From Ruegeria sp. PrR005 (GTDB lineage Bacteria; Pseudomonadota; Alphaproteobacteria; Rhodobacterales; Rhodobacteraceae): a stretch of DNA of 64,000 nt. The notes under the pieces are model-generated. The model was not told the origin of the DNA. It ran no database searches and saw only the letters and a program-made list of their open reading frames with translations. Where the stretch lies: positions 186,001 to 250,000 of the forward strand of contig NZ_JAAGOX010000022.1 of the NCBI RefSeq assembly GCF_010500245.1. The letters run 5' to 3'. The translations under genes were made by a program, and so were the position numbers. Positions 10,001-18,489 of the stretch are shown here, one piece after another (the stretch's first letter is position 1; every line of letters begins with the position of its first letter).

Positions 10001-12517
10001 TTCGGTGACCACGTCTTCGAACAGGGGTTTGATGCCGATCACCGGAGTTTCGGGGGATACCGGCACCGTCAACCGCCGTTCGACCGGGCGGGCAGAGCCA
10101 TCGGCCAGTCTTGCGATCACGGTGGCTGTCAGGGGCTTCCCCTCGGCATCCAGTGATGGGATGTCGATCGCAAGCCGGGCCTGGCCGCTGGCATCGGTGC
10201 GCTCGCCTCCGAAGTAGCTGCTTTGGGTCGAGACATAGGCGTCATGCCGGCCAAAGCGGTAGCCGGGCCAGGCCTCGATGCCCTCGGAGGCGCTCAGCAG
10301 CACCTGCCCGTCTATTGTCAGGTCCGAACCGGGGGCGCCGAAGAGATAGCGCGCCTCGATTGAAAGCGGCGGGCTGTCGCCGGGAAATACCGGCGCATCG
10401 GGCAGCGACATGGTGAAGTCGATGCGTTCGGGCAGGAAATCTTCAACCAACAGGCTCTGGCTTGCCAATGCGGGACCCTTGGGGTCGCTTTTGATCTCCA
10501 GTCTCCAGGTTCCGCGCGGCGCGCTTGTGCCGACTGTCAGGGCAAAGACATGGCCGCCGGCAACGCCGCCGTCTGACACCTGGCGCGAGTACTCCACGCC
10601 ATCGGGGCGGCTCAGGATCGCGGTCAGCGGCAGGCCCTCGATTGCGCGTGTGGTGCTGTCGCGGCTGAGCACGGTTGCGTTGATCATCTCACCGGCGCGA
10701 TAGGCGCCCCGGTCGGTGGTCAGGAACACATCCACCGGGCCCGACGGGTTGCGCCCCTCGACACCGCGGTCGGACAGGTCAAAGGCCGGATCGGTCAACG
10801 ACAAAAAGCCGATATCGTTATCGCCCAGCGCTGCAAGGATCAGGGCAGGCGCGGCGGACCCCGTTCCACGGGTCAGGCCCTGATCGAAACGGGCATAGCC
10901 CTCGTCATCCGTTGTGGCGGTTCCCAGCACCGCATTGGCGCGTGAGATCAGGGTCAGGTCAACACCACCCCGGGCGGCTGCATCCGACAGGCCGCGCACG
11001 GTGACGTGCAGGCCGTCGTTGCCCGAGACGGTGGATAGGCCCAGATCGGACAGGACAAACCATTGCGTTGCCCCCGGATCGTCATAGGGATCGGCCCCGG
11101 GCACCCGGGCGGTCAGCGCATAGATACCCGCCGGTTGCCCTGCAATGGCCTCGGACAGGGGCAGGCGGGTGGTCATGTCGCGGTTCAGATCGTTTTCGAC
11201 GACAGCGGTGCCGGTCCAGACCTCTTGCGCGATATCGGCGGCAAAGTTCTGATCCTCCCAATAAGACAGCGGGCGGCCGAAATACCCGTCTTGCACGGCG
11301 CGCAGCAGGTTGCGGTCGCTGACGCGCCGCAGGGTGAGGTCGAGCGCGGTGGTGTTAACCGTTTCCACCGGAATGGCCGCATCCGCCGCCTTGGGCAGGA
11401 TGTAGGACCGGCCCGGAAAGCGCACGGCGGGGCTGCGGTCGCGGACATAATGGGTGAGGGTCACGTCCTTCCACAGGGTCTCGCCCGACGCGGCCGGAAG
11501 ACCCTTGCGCAGCGTTACCCGGTAGCGTTGCCCGTGCGCGACCCCGTCCAGACACAACTGGTTGCCGTCGACCTGGACAACCAGCGCGGTATCGGGCGAT
11601 TGCACAAAGGGTTCGTAATCCAACCCGGCCTTGACCAGCGGTTCGGAGAACTGCGCGCAGATGCGCGGCAGGGCGCTGTCGCTCTCGACCGTGCTTTCAA
11701 CGATCCGAAAGCCGTACTTGGCGATTGCCGTTTCGAGAGCCGCCAGGATGTCCGGGCGCGGCTGAATCTCCGTCGCGAGCCGCAATGCCGCCACCATGTT
11801 CCGACCCCGGTCGGAACGTTCGAGGGCCTGCGCCATGATGTCGAGTGCATTGACCTCGGTGCCGGGTTGATCCGCCCGCAAATAGGCGTTGGCCGAAGCG
11901 AGCAGCGCCCGACGCCGGTAGTCGCGCTGGGTGTCGCCGTCATTGGTGCGGATCGCCAGCAAGAGGCGCGCGTATTCGGCCCAGAGGTCGGCCCGGTCAG
12001 ACAGGGAGACGGCCGCCCCGGCCCAGCCCATCGCCTCTGCCGGAGTGGAGGCCGCGCGCATCGCATCCAATACCTGTTCAAGCTCCAGGCCGCCTGCCGG
12101 GTGGCGCAGCCCAAGCATGCGCGCAAGGTCAGACGCCGCGGTCAGGTCCGAGGTTCCCAGAAACTCCAACCCCGCCACACGCGCCTGTGCCCTGTCCACC
12201 ACGGCCTGCGGTAGGGGCCACTTCTGGGCCGAGATCGCGCCCTGGTAGGGGGTTTGCTGGCTGACGCCTTTTTTCGGAAAGCAGGCGTTAGAGCGGGCAT
12301 TGAACGTGAACGCCCCGCAGGCGCGGTTGACGTCGCATGCCCGCACGCAAGATGGCAGGTCGGTGTCAAACAACGCATCCAGATCCTCGCCGAAAAAGTC
12401 CATGTCGCGGGTCACGACATAGCGGAAATCCGGGATCGCCTGTTGTGCGCCAGCTGGCGCCGATTCAGAGAAAAACGCTGAAAAAGAAAGAATTAGCAAA
12501 AATCCAAAACGTCGCAT
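7091..12517 (-). CDS. Alpha-2-macroglobulin family protease inhibitor with PAN domain
   Basis: Large secreted bacterial alpha-2-macroglobulin, 1808 residues. The start at 12517 is chosen because it has an AGGAGGT ribosome site 4 nt upstream and opens a signal peptide (MRRFGFLLILSFSAFF ... AGAQQ); the frame stays open to 12649 but that extension lacks secretion features. A cysteine-rich PAN/apple-like domain follows (about residues 40-95, with CVRACD, CGAFTF and CFPKKG). Tandem macroglobulin beta-domains make up the bulk. The thioester motif GCTEQ is intact (Cys1368, Gln1371), so covalent trapping of proteases should be possible. An alpha-helical complement-like domain follows. I see no lipobox, so it is probably soluble in the periplasm. 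It is first gene of a three-gene overlapping operon with a glycolipid-binding-family gene and pbpC. Confidence 0.92.
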   Translation of the reverse strand: MRRFGFLLILSFSAFFSESAPAGAQQAIPDFRYVVTRDMDFFGEDLDALFDTDLPSCVRACDVNRACGAFTFNARSNACFPKKGVSQQTPYQGAISAQKWPLPQAVVDRAQARVAGLEFLGTSDLTAASDLARMLGLRHPAGGLELEQVLDAMRAASTPAEAMGWAGAAVSLSDRADLWAEYARLLLAIRTNDGDTQRDYRRRALLASANAYLRADQPGTEVNALDIMAQALERSDRGRNMVAALRLATEIQPRPDILAALETAIAKYGFRIVESTVESDSALPRICAQFSEPLVKAGLDYEPFVQSPDTALVVQVDGNQLCLDGVAHGQRYRVTLRKGLPAASGETLWKDVTLTHYVRDRSPAVRFPGRSYILPKAADAAIPVETVNTTALDLTLRRVSDRNLLRAVQDGYFGRPLSYWEDQNFAADIAQEVWTGTAVVENDLNRDMTTRLPLSEAIAGQPAGIYALTARVPGADPYDDPGATQWFVLSDLGLSTVSGNDGLHVTVRGLSDAAARGGVDLTLISRANAVLGTATTDDEGYARFDQGLTRGTGSAAPALILAALGDNDIGFLSLTDPAFDLSDRGVEGRNPSGPVDVFLTTDRGAYRAGEMINATVLSRDSTTRAIEGLPLTAILSRPDGVEYSRQVSDGGVAGGHVFALTVGTSAPRGTWRLEIKSDPKGPALASQSLLVEDFLPERIDFTMSLPDAPVFPGDSPPLSIEARYLFGAPGSDLTIDGQVLLSASEGIEAWPGYRFGRHDAYVSTQSSYFGGERTDASGQARLAIDIPSLDAEGKPLTATVIARLADGSARPVERRLTVPVSPETPVIGIKPLFEDVVTEGTEAAFQVIGLTPGLTLEPMQVKWTLNRVETRYQWYQLYGNWNWEPITRRTRIATGEATLGDAPLSLSQPVDWGEYELVVERLDGSYVAASVDFYAGWYQAADASATPDRLEMSLDRDSYRPGDTARLRLVPRAAGTALVSVMSDRVISRQAITVEAGETVIPLTVTADWGAGAYVTATVIRPMDVAAGQNPARALGLAHARVEPVGKKLAVAIDAPEIAEPRRTQPVRVTVEGAQPGEETWLTLAAVDLGILNLTGFQSPDPQGHYFGQRRLGVELRDVYGRLIDGMNGALGTVRSGGDADNGLRMQSPPPTQELMAAFSGPVEVGADGSAQVDIRLPAFNGTVRLMAVAWSQGAIGQAERDMIVRDPVVVTATVPRFLAPGDSSRILLDVTHADGPAGEMELALTTTGGLDIGVQPGRFTLADGAKQVFEIPVSANAIGDPTIDVSLVTPDGRELSQTLTLAVRSNDPVVAQTRRFALGAGDSFLFSDDVFSGLRPGSARAILSAGPLAKFDAPGLLNLLDRYPYGCTEQVTSQAMPLLYLSAVAEAAGLGHGPQVTGRIDAAIRRILTRQASNGAFGLWRAESGDFWLDAYASDFLSRARATGHTVPDRAFAMAMDNLRNRISYAPDFDEGGEDIAYALMVLAREGAAAMGDLRYYADVKAGAFTTPLAAAQLGAALAYYGDQTRADAMFARAAAMVAGQRVEDAVWRADYGTNLRDAAGLLALAAEAGSAVVNRDALLARIDRSAGQMSTQEAAWALLAAQALVKVPEQSGLRVNGAPVDGPFVQVLDGGSTDVLNITASDAKATDITLTTIGVPEVAPPAGGMGYTITRALYTMDGAPINLDTFKVGERFVTVLTVSPHEATGGRLMVNDPLPAGFEIDNPSLLRSGDVRALDWLSMDEAAHAEFRSDRFLAAVDSFGARPVTLAYVARAVSPGTFHRPAASVEDMYRPQFRARTETDRIQVTQ

Positions 12518-12651
12518 TCCGACCTCCTGTTTGGCGCAAGGGTCGCATGCGCGCGCGGGACTTGGCAAGGATTCCCGGCCAACAGGCTTTAAGCCCTTTT
12601 TCACGGATCTGTTCGATGTTGGCACCCGGGTTGTGTTGAGGATTGTCACGA

Positions 12652-14874
12652 ATGAGCCTGGTCAACAAGCTTGCCGAGGAGCGTCGCGCGCGCCTGGCGG
12701 CCGAAAGATTGTTGGAATTGAAACAGGCCGAATTGTCGGCCGCCAATCGCAAATTGGGTAGGCACGCCTTGGCCCTGACAAGACAGATCGGTGAAAAGCA
12801 GGCCGAAGTGGCCACCGTCCGCGACGAAAACGAAAAGGTCAAATCGGATTTGACCGTGGCCAATGCCAAGATCGAGGTGGCCGAGCGGCGATTGTGGCAT
12901 TCGATTCAAACCATCGAGGATGGCTTTGCCTTTTTCGATGCGGAAAGCCGGCTGATCGGTGCGAACACGGCCTATCTGAGCGTGTTCGACGGGTTGGATG
13001 AGGTGGCACCGGGCATCACGTACAAGCGCATTCTGCAACTGATGGCCGAGGAAGGGATCATCGATCCCGGCGCGTTGTCGTGCCGGGATTGGCAAGGCAT
13101 GATGCATGATCGGTGGAGTTCACCGTCTCCGGAACCGATCGTTTTGCGGCTATGGAACGACCAGTATGTCAAGATGGTGGACCAGCGCGGGCTGGGCGGC
13201 GATGTGGTCAGCCTGGCGCTGAACATTACATCGACGGTCCGGTACGAGGCCGAGTTGCGCGCCGCTCGGGAAAAGGCCGAAGCGGCAAACCGGGCCAAAT
13301 CCGCCTTTCTGGCCAATATGAGCCACGAGATTCGGACCCCGATGAACGGAGTTGTCGGTATGGCCGAGCTCTTGTGCGACACGGTTCTGGACGAAGAGCA
13401 GAAACTTTATGCCAACACGATCAAAAGCTCGGGTGAAGCACTGTTGGTGATCATCAATGACGTTCTCGATTACTCCAAGATCGAAGCGGACAAGATGACG
13501 CTCCATCCCGAGCCCTTTGATCTGGAGCGCTGCATTCACGAAGTGACGATGCTGATGCAGCCCACCATCAGAAACAAGGCGCTGTCCTTGGTCATCGACT
13601 ACGATCTTTTCCTGCCCACCCGCTTTGTCGGCGACCCGGGGCGGGTCCGCCAGGTTCTGACAAATCTGATCGGCAACGCGATCAAGTTCACGTCCGAAGG
13701 GCATGTGGTTATCCGCGTCACCGGAGTGCCGGATCCGGTCGTGGGAAGATGCGCCATCCATGTTGCGATCGAAGACACCGGGATTGGCATTCCGAAATCG
13801 AAACTTGGCCACATATTTGGCGAATTCAATCAGGTCGAGAATGACCGCAACAGGCAGTTCGATGGCACCGGGCTGGGGCTGGCCATATCTCGCAGGTTGA
13901 TTCAGATAATGGGGGGAACGGTCTGGGTCGAAAGTGAAGAGGGGCGCGGATCGTGTTTTGGATTCCGGGTCACCTTGCCGATGAGTGACGAGCAGCAACC
14001 CGTGCTGCCGAGTTTTCCCAAGCAGTTGCGTCACGTTCTTGTCGTCGATCATCTGGCCGTAAACAGAGAGATACTGAGCCGGCAGCTTTCGCAGTTGTCC
14101 CTGAGTGTCATTTGCTGCGCATCGGCGGCAGAGGCGTTGCAGAAGATGGACGACCAGGTCGATCTGGTGCTCAGCGATTTTGACATGCCAGCAATGGATG
14201 GTCTGCAACTGGCGCAGGAGCTCAGGAACCGTGGATGGACGGAGATACCGGTGCTCTTGCTCTCCTCGAACCCGGCGTCGGTCCAGAACCATCCAGGCTG
14301 GGGCCACGTTCAGGGAATATTGCAAAAACCGCTTCCAAGGGCGGAACTGTTCGCGCGCCTGTCGAACCTTGTAGGTGGTCAGTCGACACAGGCGACATCG
14401 TCGCTGCTGGAACAGGAAAGCAGGGAAAGCGATTTACCTGACCACGGTCCTGTGCCCGGTGTTCAACGAAAGATGAGGATCCTGGCGGCAGAAGACAACC
14501 GGACAAACCAGTTGGTTTTCTCCAAGATGCTGAAATCGCTAGACATTGATCTTCGCTTTGCCAGCAACGGGTTGGAGGCGCTGGAGGTCTGGCGAGAGTT
14601 CCGCCCGGATCTGATCTTCATGGATATCTCGATGCCCAAGATGGACGGCAAGCAGGCCACCATCGAAATCCGCCGGGAGGAAACCGGAACCGGCCGGCAC
14701 GTTCCAATCGTCGCGCTGACCGCGCATGCCATGTCTGGCGATTCAGATGGCATTCTGGCGGCGGGTCTGGATCACTATTTGACGAAACCCTTGCGCAAGG
14801 ATCTGATTCACGCCCGCATCCTGGAATCGCAGCCAAGCGACACTTTGCCAATCCGTCCTGGAAATGCGACCTGA
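12652..14874 (+). CDS. Hybrid sensor histidine kinase with two receiver domains
   Basis: A 740-residue kinase without membrane helices, hence a probable cytosolic sensor. Residues 1-75 form a charged coiled-coil-like stretch, then a PAS-like domain (about 80-200; TIEDGFAFFD). The HisKA domain has MSHEIRTPMNG with phospho-acceptor His225, followed by a HATPase_c domain with N, G1 and G2 boxes (NLIGNAIKFT, EDTGIGIP, GTGLGLAIS). The first receiver has LSDFDMPAMDG (Asp509) but one of the usual acidic pair is replaced (VVDHL). The second receiver is canonical (AEDN, MDISMPKMDG with Asp658, TAHAM, KP). An ATG at 12652 is preferred over the TTG at 12643 because GAGGA lies 9 nt before it. Divergent from the macroglobulin operon, with 134 bp between. 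No output domain, so phosphorelay to a separate protein is expected. Confidence 0.9.
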   Translation: MSLVNKLAEERRARLAAERLLELKQAELSAANRKLGRHALALTRQIGEKQAEVATVRDENEKVKSDLTVANAKIEVAERRLWHSIQTIEDGFAFFDAESRLIGANTAYLSVFDGLDEVAPGITYKRILQLMAEEGIIDPGALSCRDWQGMMHDRWSSPSPEPIVLRLWNDQYVKMVDQRGLGGDVVSLALNITSTVRYEAELRAAREKAEAANRAKSAFLANMSHEIRTPMNGVVGMAELLCDTVLDEEQKLYANTIKSSGEALLVIINDVLDYSKIEADKMTLHPEPFDLERCIHEVTMLMQPTIRNKALSLVIDYDLFLPTRFVGDPGRVRQVLTNLIGNAIKFTSEGHVVIRVTGVPDPVVGRCAIHVAIEDTGIGIPKSKLGHIFGEFNQVENDRNRQFDGTGLGLAISRRLIQIMGGTVWVESEEGRGSCFGFRVTLPMSDEQQPVLPSFPKQLRHVLVVDHLAVNREILSRQLSQLSLSVICCASAAEALQKMDDQVDLVLSDFDMPAMDGLQLAQELRNRGWTEIPVLLLSSNPASVQNHPGWGHVQGILQKPLPRAELFARLSNLVGGQSTQATSSLLEQESRESDLPDHGPVPGVQRKMRILAAEDNRTNQLVFSKMLKSLDIDLRFASNGLEALEVWREFRPDLIFMDISMPKMDGKQATIEIRREETGTGRHVPIVALTAHAMSGDSDGILAAGLDHYLTKPLRKDLIHARILESQPSDTLPIRPGNAT

Positions 14875-14876
14875 CC

Positions 14877-15419
14877 CTAGGCCTTGGCCGAGATAATCAG
14901 GTCCGGGCCGAAAATTGTATCCGCGTGATGATGCAGGTAGATCTTCAGCCACGGCGTGAACTTTTCGGGGTACCGTTTCACCTCGGCCAGCAGATCGTGA
15001 TACCCGATCCAGCGGATTTCCATCACTTCGTCCGGGTTCGGGTTGAGATCCAGCGGTCCCCTGACATGTGCCAGAAAGACATCGACGACCTCGTTCTCGA
15101 CCATGTTGTGGCCGACATCCGCGTGATACTCCAGCCGATGGCGATACTCGGGGTACAACCCCGTTATCCCCAGCTCTTCCCGCAGGCGCCGCACTGCACA
15201 GGCGGATGCGCTTTCATCCCAATCGGGGTGCGTGCAACAGGTGTTCGCCCAAAGCCCGGGTGTATGGTACTTGCCCAGGGCGCGGCGCTGAATCAGGATA
15301 TCCATGCCGCGCACGGCAAAAACGGATACTGCCTTGTGCTTCAAACCCTTTTCATGCGCTTCCAGCTTGTCCACCGGGACAAGCGCGCCATCGACCCAGG
15401 CCGGAATCAGGATACCCAT
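14877..15419 (-). CDS. idi: Isopentenyl-diphosphate delta-isomerase (type I)
   Basis: Nudix-fold enzyme of 180 residues that interconverts isopentenyl and dimethylallyl diphosphate in isoprenoid synthesis, in the cytoplasm. The key elements are NTCCTHP with the catalytic Cys (Cys62), the modified Nudix helix ASACAVRRLREELGI, and ENEVVDVF corresponding to the active-site glutamates. Length matches type I isomerases. The start at 15419 (MGILIPAWVDG) is chosen over an upstream in-frame methionine at 15530 because the extra 37 residues have no family counterpart. It is convergent with the hybrid kinase, with only two bases between stop codons. Confidence 0.92.
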   Translation of the reverse strand: MGILIPAWVDGALVPVDKLEAHEKGLKHKAVSVFAVRGMDILIQRRALGKYHTPGLWANTCCTHPDWDESASACAVRRLREELGITGLYPEYRHRLEYHADVGHNMVENEVVDVFLAHVRGPLDLNPNPDEVMEIRWIGYHDLLAEVKRYPEKFTPWLKIYLHHHADTIFGPDLIISAKA

Positions 15420-15589
15420 ACCATCCCCATGTCGACAACTCCTGCATGCATGATACCCGTCTGTTTCAGCGCGGGGGCCGATCCGGCCGAGAAAGGGTGT
15501 GTTTCGCGGCAACTGAAGCGATGTGGGCATCCCTTCGATTTACCGCCCTGCCAGAGTGAAAGTGTTCTGGCCCATATTCAATCGTATAA

Positions 15590-15616
15590 AAGGCCGCAGT
15601 CGGATACTGCGGCCTT
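15590..15616 (-). terminator. Perfect 10-bp hairpin between idi and the cytochrome c gene
   Basis: The arms aaggccgcag (15590-15599) and ctgcggcctt (15607-15616) pair perfectly around a 7-nt loop. A run of A on the + side (aaaa at 15588-15591) gives a short U run on the minus transcript, so the hairpin can end cytochrome transcription before idi. A 12-bp direct repeat, atcgtataaaag, brackets the stem at 15581-15592 and 15619-15630. Confidence 0.7.
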
Positions 15617-15642
15617 GATCGTATAAAAGCGTGAGATGCGCT

Positions 15643-16056
15643 TTACTCGGCTGCCACGCTCTGAAGATAGGCAAACACGTCTTCGTTGTCCTTCTTCAGC
15701 TTGAACGTCATCTTCGATTTTGCAGCGGTGTCGTCCAGATAGGTCTTCAGGAAACCGGCGGGATCCATAGTGAAGGCGACGAAGGTTTCTTCGTCCCAGA
15801 CCAGGCCCTTCTCACCGGCGGCCTTGAGGCTGTCACCATAGTTGAAACCTTCGGAACTACCTGCGGCGCGGCCGATGACGCCATACAGGTTCGGCCCGGT
15901 CTTGCCGCCTTTGACGATGGTCTCGCCGTCCGGCTTCTCGATCATGTGGCAGGACTTGCATTTGTTGAACCCTTTTTCGCCTTTCTCTGCGTCGCCGGAT
16001 GCCAGGGCAGGCACGGCAAGGACACAGGCGACAACGGTGGCAACGATGCGGTTCAT
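15643..16056 (-). CDS. cycA: Class I soluble c-type cytochrome (cytochrome c2/c550-like)
   Basis: A 137-residue exported monohaem cytochrome. The signal peptide (MNRIVATVVACVLAVPALAS) ends before SGDAEKGEKGF; haem is attached at CKSCH (Cys33, Cys36, His37) and the sixth ligand is the Met of KSKMTFKL. Length and the GPNLYGVIGR block match the cytochrome c2/c550 electron carriers of Rhodobacteraceae, which shuttle electrons from bc1 to oxidases or reaction centres in the periplasm. The start at 16056 has GGAGAT upstream; an in-frame ATG at 16089 would add residues before the signal peptide and is not used. Single-gene unit ended by the hairpin at 15590-15616. The cycA symbol is by family resemblance. 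Confidence 0.85.
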   Translation of the reverse strand: MNRIVATVVACVLAVPALASGDAEKGEKGFNKCKSCHMIEKPDGETIVKGGKTGPNLYGVIGRAAGSSEGFNYGDSLKAAGEKGLVWDEETFVAFTMDPAGFLKTYLDDTAAKSKMTFKLKKDNEDVFAYLQSVAAE

Positions 16057-16167
16057 GATGTGATCTCCATGGGATTTCGGTTGCGCCAAAAGAGACGTTA
16101 GTCTTGCCGCGAGTCAACTGTCCGAATGTCTTATTCAGGCACTGTGTCGCACCTGATCACGGGCCTT

Positions 16168-17184
16168 TTACCTGGTTCGCCCCGAATGCCAGCACGGTAA
16201 CAGATCTCCGGCTGCGGGACGTGCCAGATAGACGGCGCGAGCAATCGCCCGCGACAGGCACACCGCCGCCGCGTGCCCTATAAGGGTAAGATCGCGCTCG
16301 GGGGCATTCATCTGGCGGTCGCCGGTCGAAAGCGAGAAGACCAGATCGCCGTCACCGGGGGAATGGGCGGGGACGGTGGCCCGTGCGATGCCGTCATGCG
16401 CCGCGATAGCCATGCGCTGGCACTGCGCCTTGCTCAGGTCGGCGTCGGTTGCGACGATGGCAATCGTGGTGTTGGCGCGCTCTTCGGTGCGGCTGCGCAT
16501 GGCCTTAACCTTGCGGCTTTCCAATTGGCGGCCGAGGCCGCCGTTTGTGTCGGGGCCAAGCCCGCCATATTCACCGTCTATCTCGAACGGGGCTGCCCAG
16601 AAATGCCGATCGCCGGGCGTCGTGACGCTGCCCATCGGGTTGGCCGCGACCAGCGCCCCCACCGTTGTGCCATCCGGCAAGACCAGAGAGGCGGAGCCGA
16701 GGCCCCCCTTCAGCATCGCGGTCAGCGCCCCGGTTCCGGCCCCAGCGGTGCCCAGCGAGAAATCTTCGCCAGCGGCGTGGTATGCGGCCCGCCCAAGGGC
16801 ACGATAAGGGTTTTCTGCCCAGTCTTTCCGCCCGCCATTCAGCAAGTCAAAGATGATGGCCCCCGGCACGATCGGGATGACCGCATCACTGACGCGGAAA
16901 CCGCGCCCTTCGGCCCGCAAGGCATCCGAGACGCCCGAACAGGCATCCAGACCATAGGCGGAACCGCCCGACAGAACCAATGCATCCACGCGCGCCACCG
17001 ATTTGTCCGGAGCGAGCAGATCGGTCTCGCGCGTCCCCGGTGCGCCGCCCATCACATGGACCGAGGCCATGAAAGGCCGGTCCGCCGTCAGGACAGTCGC
17101 GCCGGATTTCAGGGCTTCGTCCTCGGCGTTGCCGACCTTGAGGCCGGGCACGTCGGTGATCAGGTTGCGAGCGCCTGGAATCAT
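16168..17184 (-). CDS. P1 family peptidase (DmpA/BapA-like, S58)
   Basis: Cytoplasmic protein of 338 residues of the P1/DmpA group, N-terminal-nucleophile hydrolases that self-cleave into two chains and act on short peptides, D- or beta-amino-acid amides. Family features are the N-terminal ITDVPGLKVGNA, LSGGSAYGLDA, and GAGTGA in the middle. The ANTTIAIVATDADL block in the last third is where the self-processing nucleophile normally lies. Start ATG at 17184 is preferred to the TTG nine bases upstream because GAAAGGA sits about 10 nt before it. It follows the SDR gene by 24 bp on the same strand, so the two are probably cotranscribed. Substrate cannot be told from sequence. Confidence 0.85.
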   Translation of the reverse strand: MIPGARNLITDVPGLKVGNAEDEALKSGATVLTADRPFMASVHVMGGAPGTRETDLLAPDKSVARVDALVLSGGSAYGLDACSGVSDALRAEGRGFRVSDAVIPIVPGAIIFDLLNGGRKDWAENPYRALGRAAYHAAGEDFSLGTAGAGTGALTAMLKGGLGSASLVLPDGTTVGALVAANPMGSVTTPGDRHFWAAPFEIDGEYGGLGPDTNGGLGRQLESRKVKAMRSRTEERANTTIAIVATDADLSKAQCQRMAIAAHDGIARATVPAHSPGDGDLVFSLSTGDRQMNAPERDLTLIGHAAAVCLSRAIARAVYLARPAAGDLLPCWHSGRTR

Positions 17185-17208
17185 GGTTTGCAAATCCTTT
17201 CCAAAGAC

Positions 17209-17955
17209 TCAGATGCAGCGGCCGCCGTCGACTTCCATGGCGACGCCGGTGATCATGCTGGCCTCGTCCGAGCAAAGGAAACAGGCAGCGTTGCCCATGT
17301 CCTGCGGCGTTGAAAACCGCCCGAGCGGGATGGTCGAGAGAAACTTGGCGCGCATTTCCGGAGTGTCCTCGCCCATGAAGGATTTGAGCAGGGGCGTTTC
17401 GCCAGCAACCGGATTCAGCGCGTTGACGCGCACGCCTGACGGAGCAAGCTCGACCGCCATCGTTCTCGTCGCGGTGATCATCCAGCCCTTTGAGGCATTG
17501 TACCAGTTCAGCCTGGGGCGCGGTGAAACACCGGCGGTGGAGGCAACGTTCAGGATCGCGCCCTTGCCGCGCTCCTTCATATGCGGAACAAGCGCGCGGG
17601 CTGTCAGAAATACCGACTTCATGTTGACCCGGAAAACCTGATCGAAATCCGCCTCGCTGACATCTTCCATAGGCGACGGCAGGTGTGTGACGCCTGCGTT
17701 GTTGACCAGAATGTCCACATGGCCGAAGCGCCGGAAAGCCGCCGCCGCCATCGCATCGACCGAGTTGCCATCGGACACGTCGACCTGGTGGGCAAAGGCG
17801 TCGCCATCCATTTCGGCCGCCGTTTTTTGCGCTTGATCCATGTTGATGTCGGCCACCATCACCTGGGCGCCTTCAGATACGAATTTTGCCACGATTCCGG
17901 CACCAAAGCCCTGCGCGCCGCCGGTGACGATAGCGGTCTTTCCGTTCAGTCTCAT
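17209..17955 (-). CDS. SDR family oxidoreductase
   Basis: Classical short-chain dehydrogenase/reductase of 248 residues. It shows the cofactor motif TGGAQGFGAG at residues 11-20, NNAG near 85, a catalytic serine in ASTAG and YNASK further on. The acidic residue after the second strand (VADIN) favours NAD(H) over NADP(H) by the usual rule. Closest general types are 3-oxoacyl-ACP-reductase-like or glucose-1-dehydrogenase-like SDRs; the substrate is not determinable. It lies 24 bp upstream of the P1 peptidase gene, suggesting a two-gene operon. Confidence 0.88.
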   Translation of the reverse strand: MRLNGKTAIVTGGAQGFGAGIVAKFVSEGAQVMVADINMDQAQKTAAEMDGDAFAHQVDVSDGNSVDAMAAAAFRRFGHVDILVNNAGVTHLPSPMEDVSEADFDQVFRVNMKSVFLTARALVPHMKERGKGAILNVASTAGVSPRPRLNWYNASKGWMITATRTMAVELAPSGVRVNALNPVAGETPLLKSFMGEDTPEMRAKFLSTIPLGRFSTPQDMGNAACFLCSDEASMITGVAMEVDGGRCI

Positions 17956-18011
17956 ATGCTTGCTCCCTCTCCGCTGGCGCTACCCTAGCACCGGATCAAG
18001 GCGATGCCAGC

Positions 18012-18431
18012 CTATTCGTCAGCCACCTTGCCGCGAAGAGACTTGACCTCGCCCCGGGCCTTCTTGGCGTCGAGACGCCGTCGGACCGAGCCTTTGGTGG
18101 GTTTCGTGGCCACGCGGCGTTTTGGGGCCACCAGGGCGCGCGCGATCAGTTCGACAAGCCGGGCGCGGATGATTTCGCGGTTGCGGGCCTGGCTGCGGGT
18201 TTCGTCGCATTGCAGAACAATCGCGCCTTCGGTTGTCCAGCGGCGTCCTGCGATCCGTTTCAGGCGCGCCTTGACCGGATCCGACAGCGCGGGCGACCGG
18301 GCGGCCTCGAACCGAAGCTCGACGGCTGATGAAACCTTATTGACATTCTGTCCGCCCGGCCCCGAGGCGCGCATGAAGCTCTCACTCAGTTCCCAGTCAT
18401 TGATGGCGATTTCGTCGGTAACATACAACAT
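18012..18431 (-). CDS. arfB: Alternative ribosome-rescue peptidyl-tRNA hydrolase ArfB
   Basis: A 139-residue release-factor-like protein. The catalytic GGQ motif is in ASGPGGQNVNKVSS, and the C terminus is a long basic tail (RRRLDAKKARGEVKSLRGK) that in ArfB enters the empty mRNA channel of stalled ribosomes. It hydrolyses peptidyl-tRNA on non-stop complexes. Length matches the family. The gene lies downstream of a structured region that ends in an intrinsic terminator (18464-18488), 32 bp before its ATG, which raises the possibility of attenuation or of an independent promoter. Confidence 0.92.
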   Translation of the reverse strand: MLYVTDEIAINDWELSESFMRASGPGGQNVNKVSSAVELRFEAARSPALSDPVKARLKRIAGRRWTTEGAIVLQCDETRSQARNREIIRARLVELIARALVAPKRRVATKPTKGSVRRRLDAKKARGEVKSLRGKVADE

Positions 18432-18463
18432 GGCACGACAATACCCGGGCGGCGGCGCATGAA

Positions 18464-18488
18464 AAAGGCCGCCCGTGGGGCGACCTTT
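18464..18488 (-). terminator. Intrinsic terminator upstream of arfB
   Basis: The arms aaaggccgccc (18464-18474) and gggcgaccttt (18478-18488) pair with a single mismatch around a 3-nt loop. On the minus strand the stem is followed by a run of T (ccttttt), the expected form for Rho-independent termination. It ends RNA coming from the yhhQ side just before arfB. Confidence 0.75.
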
Positions 18489-18489
18489 C

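Noticed and set aside
8282-10156. 624-codon plus-strand frame
   Set aside because: Antisense shadow of the alpha-2-macroglobulin gene; composition and lack of motifs show it is not coding.
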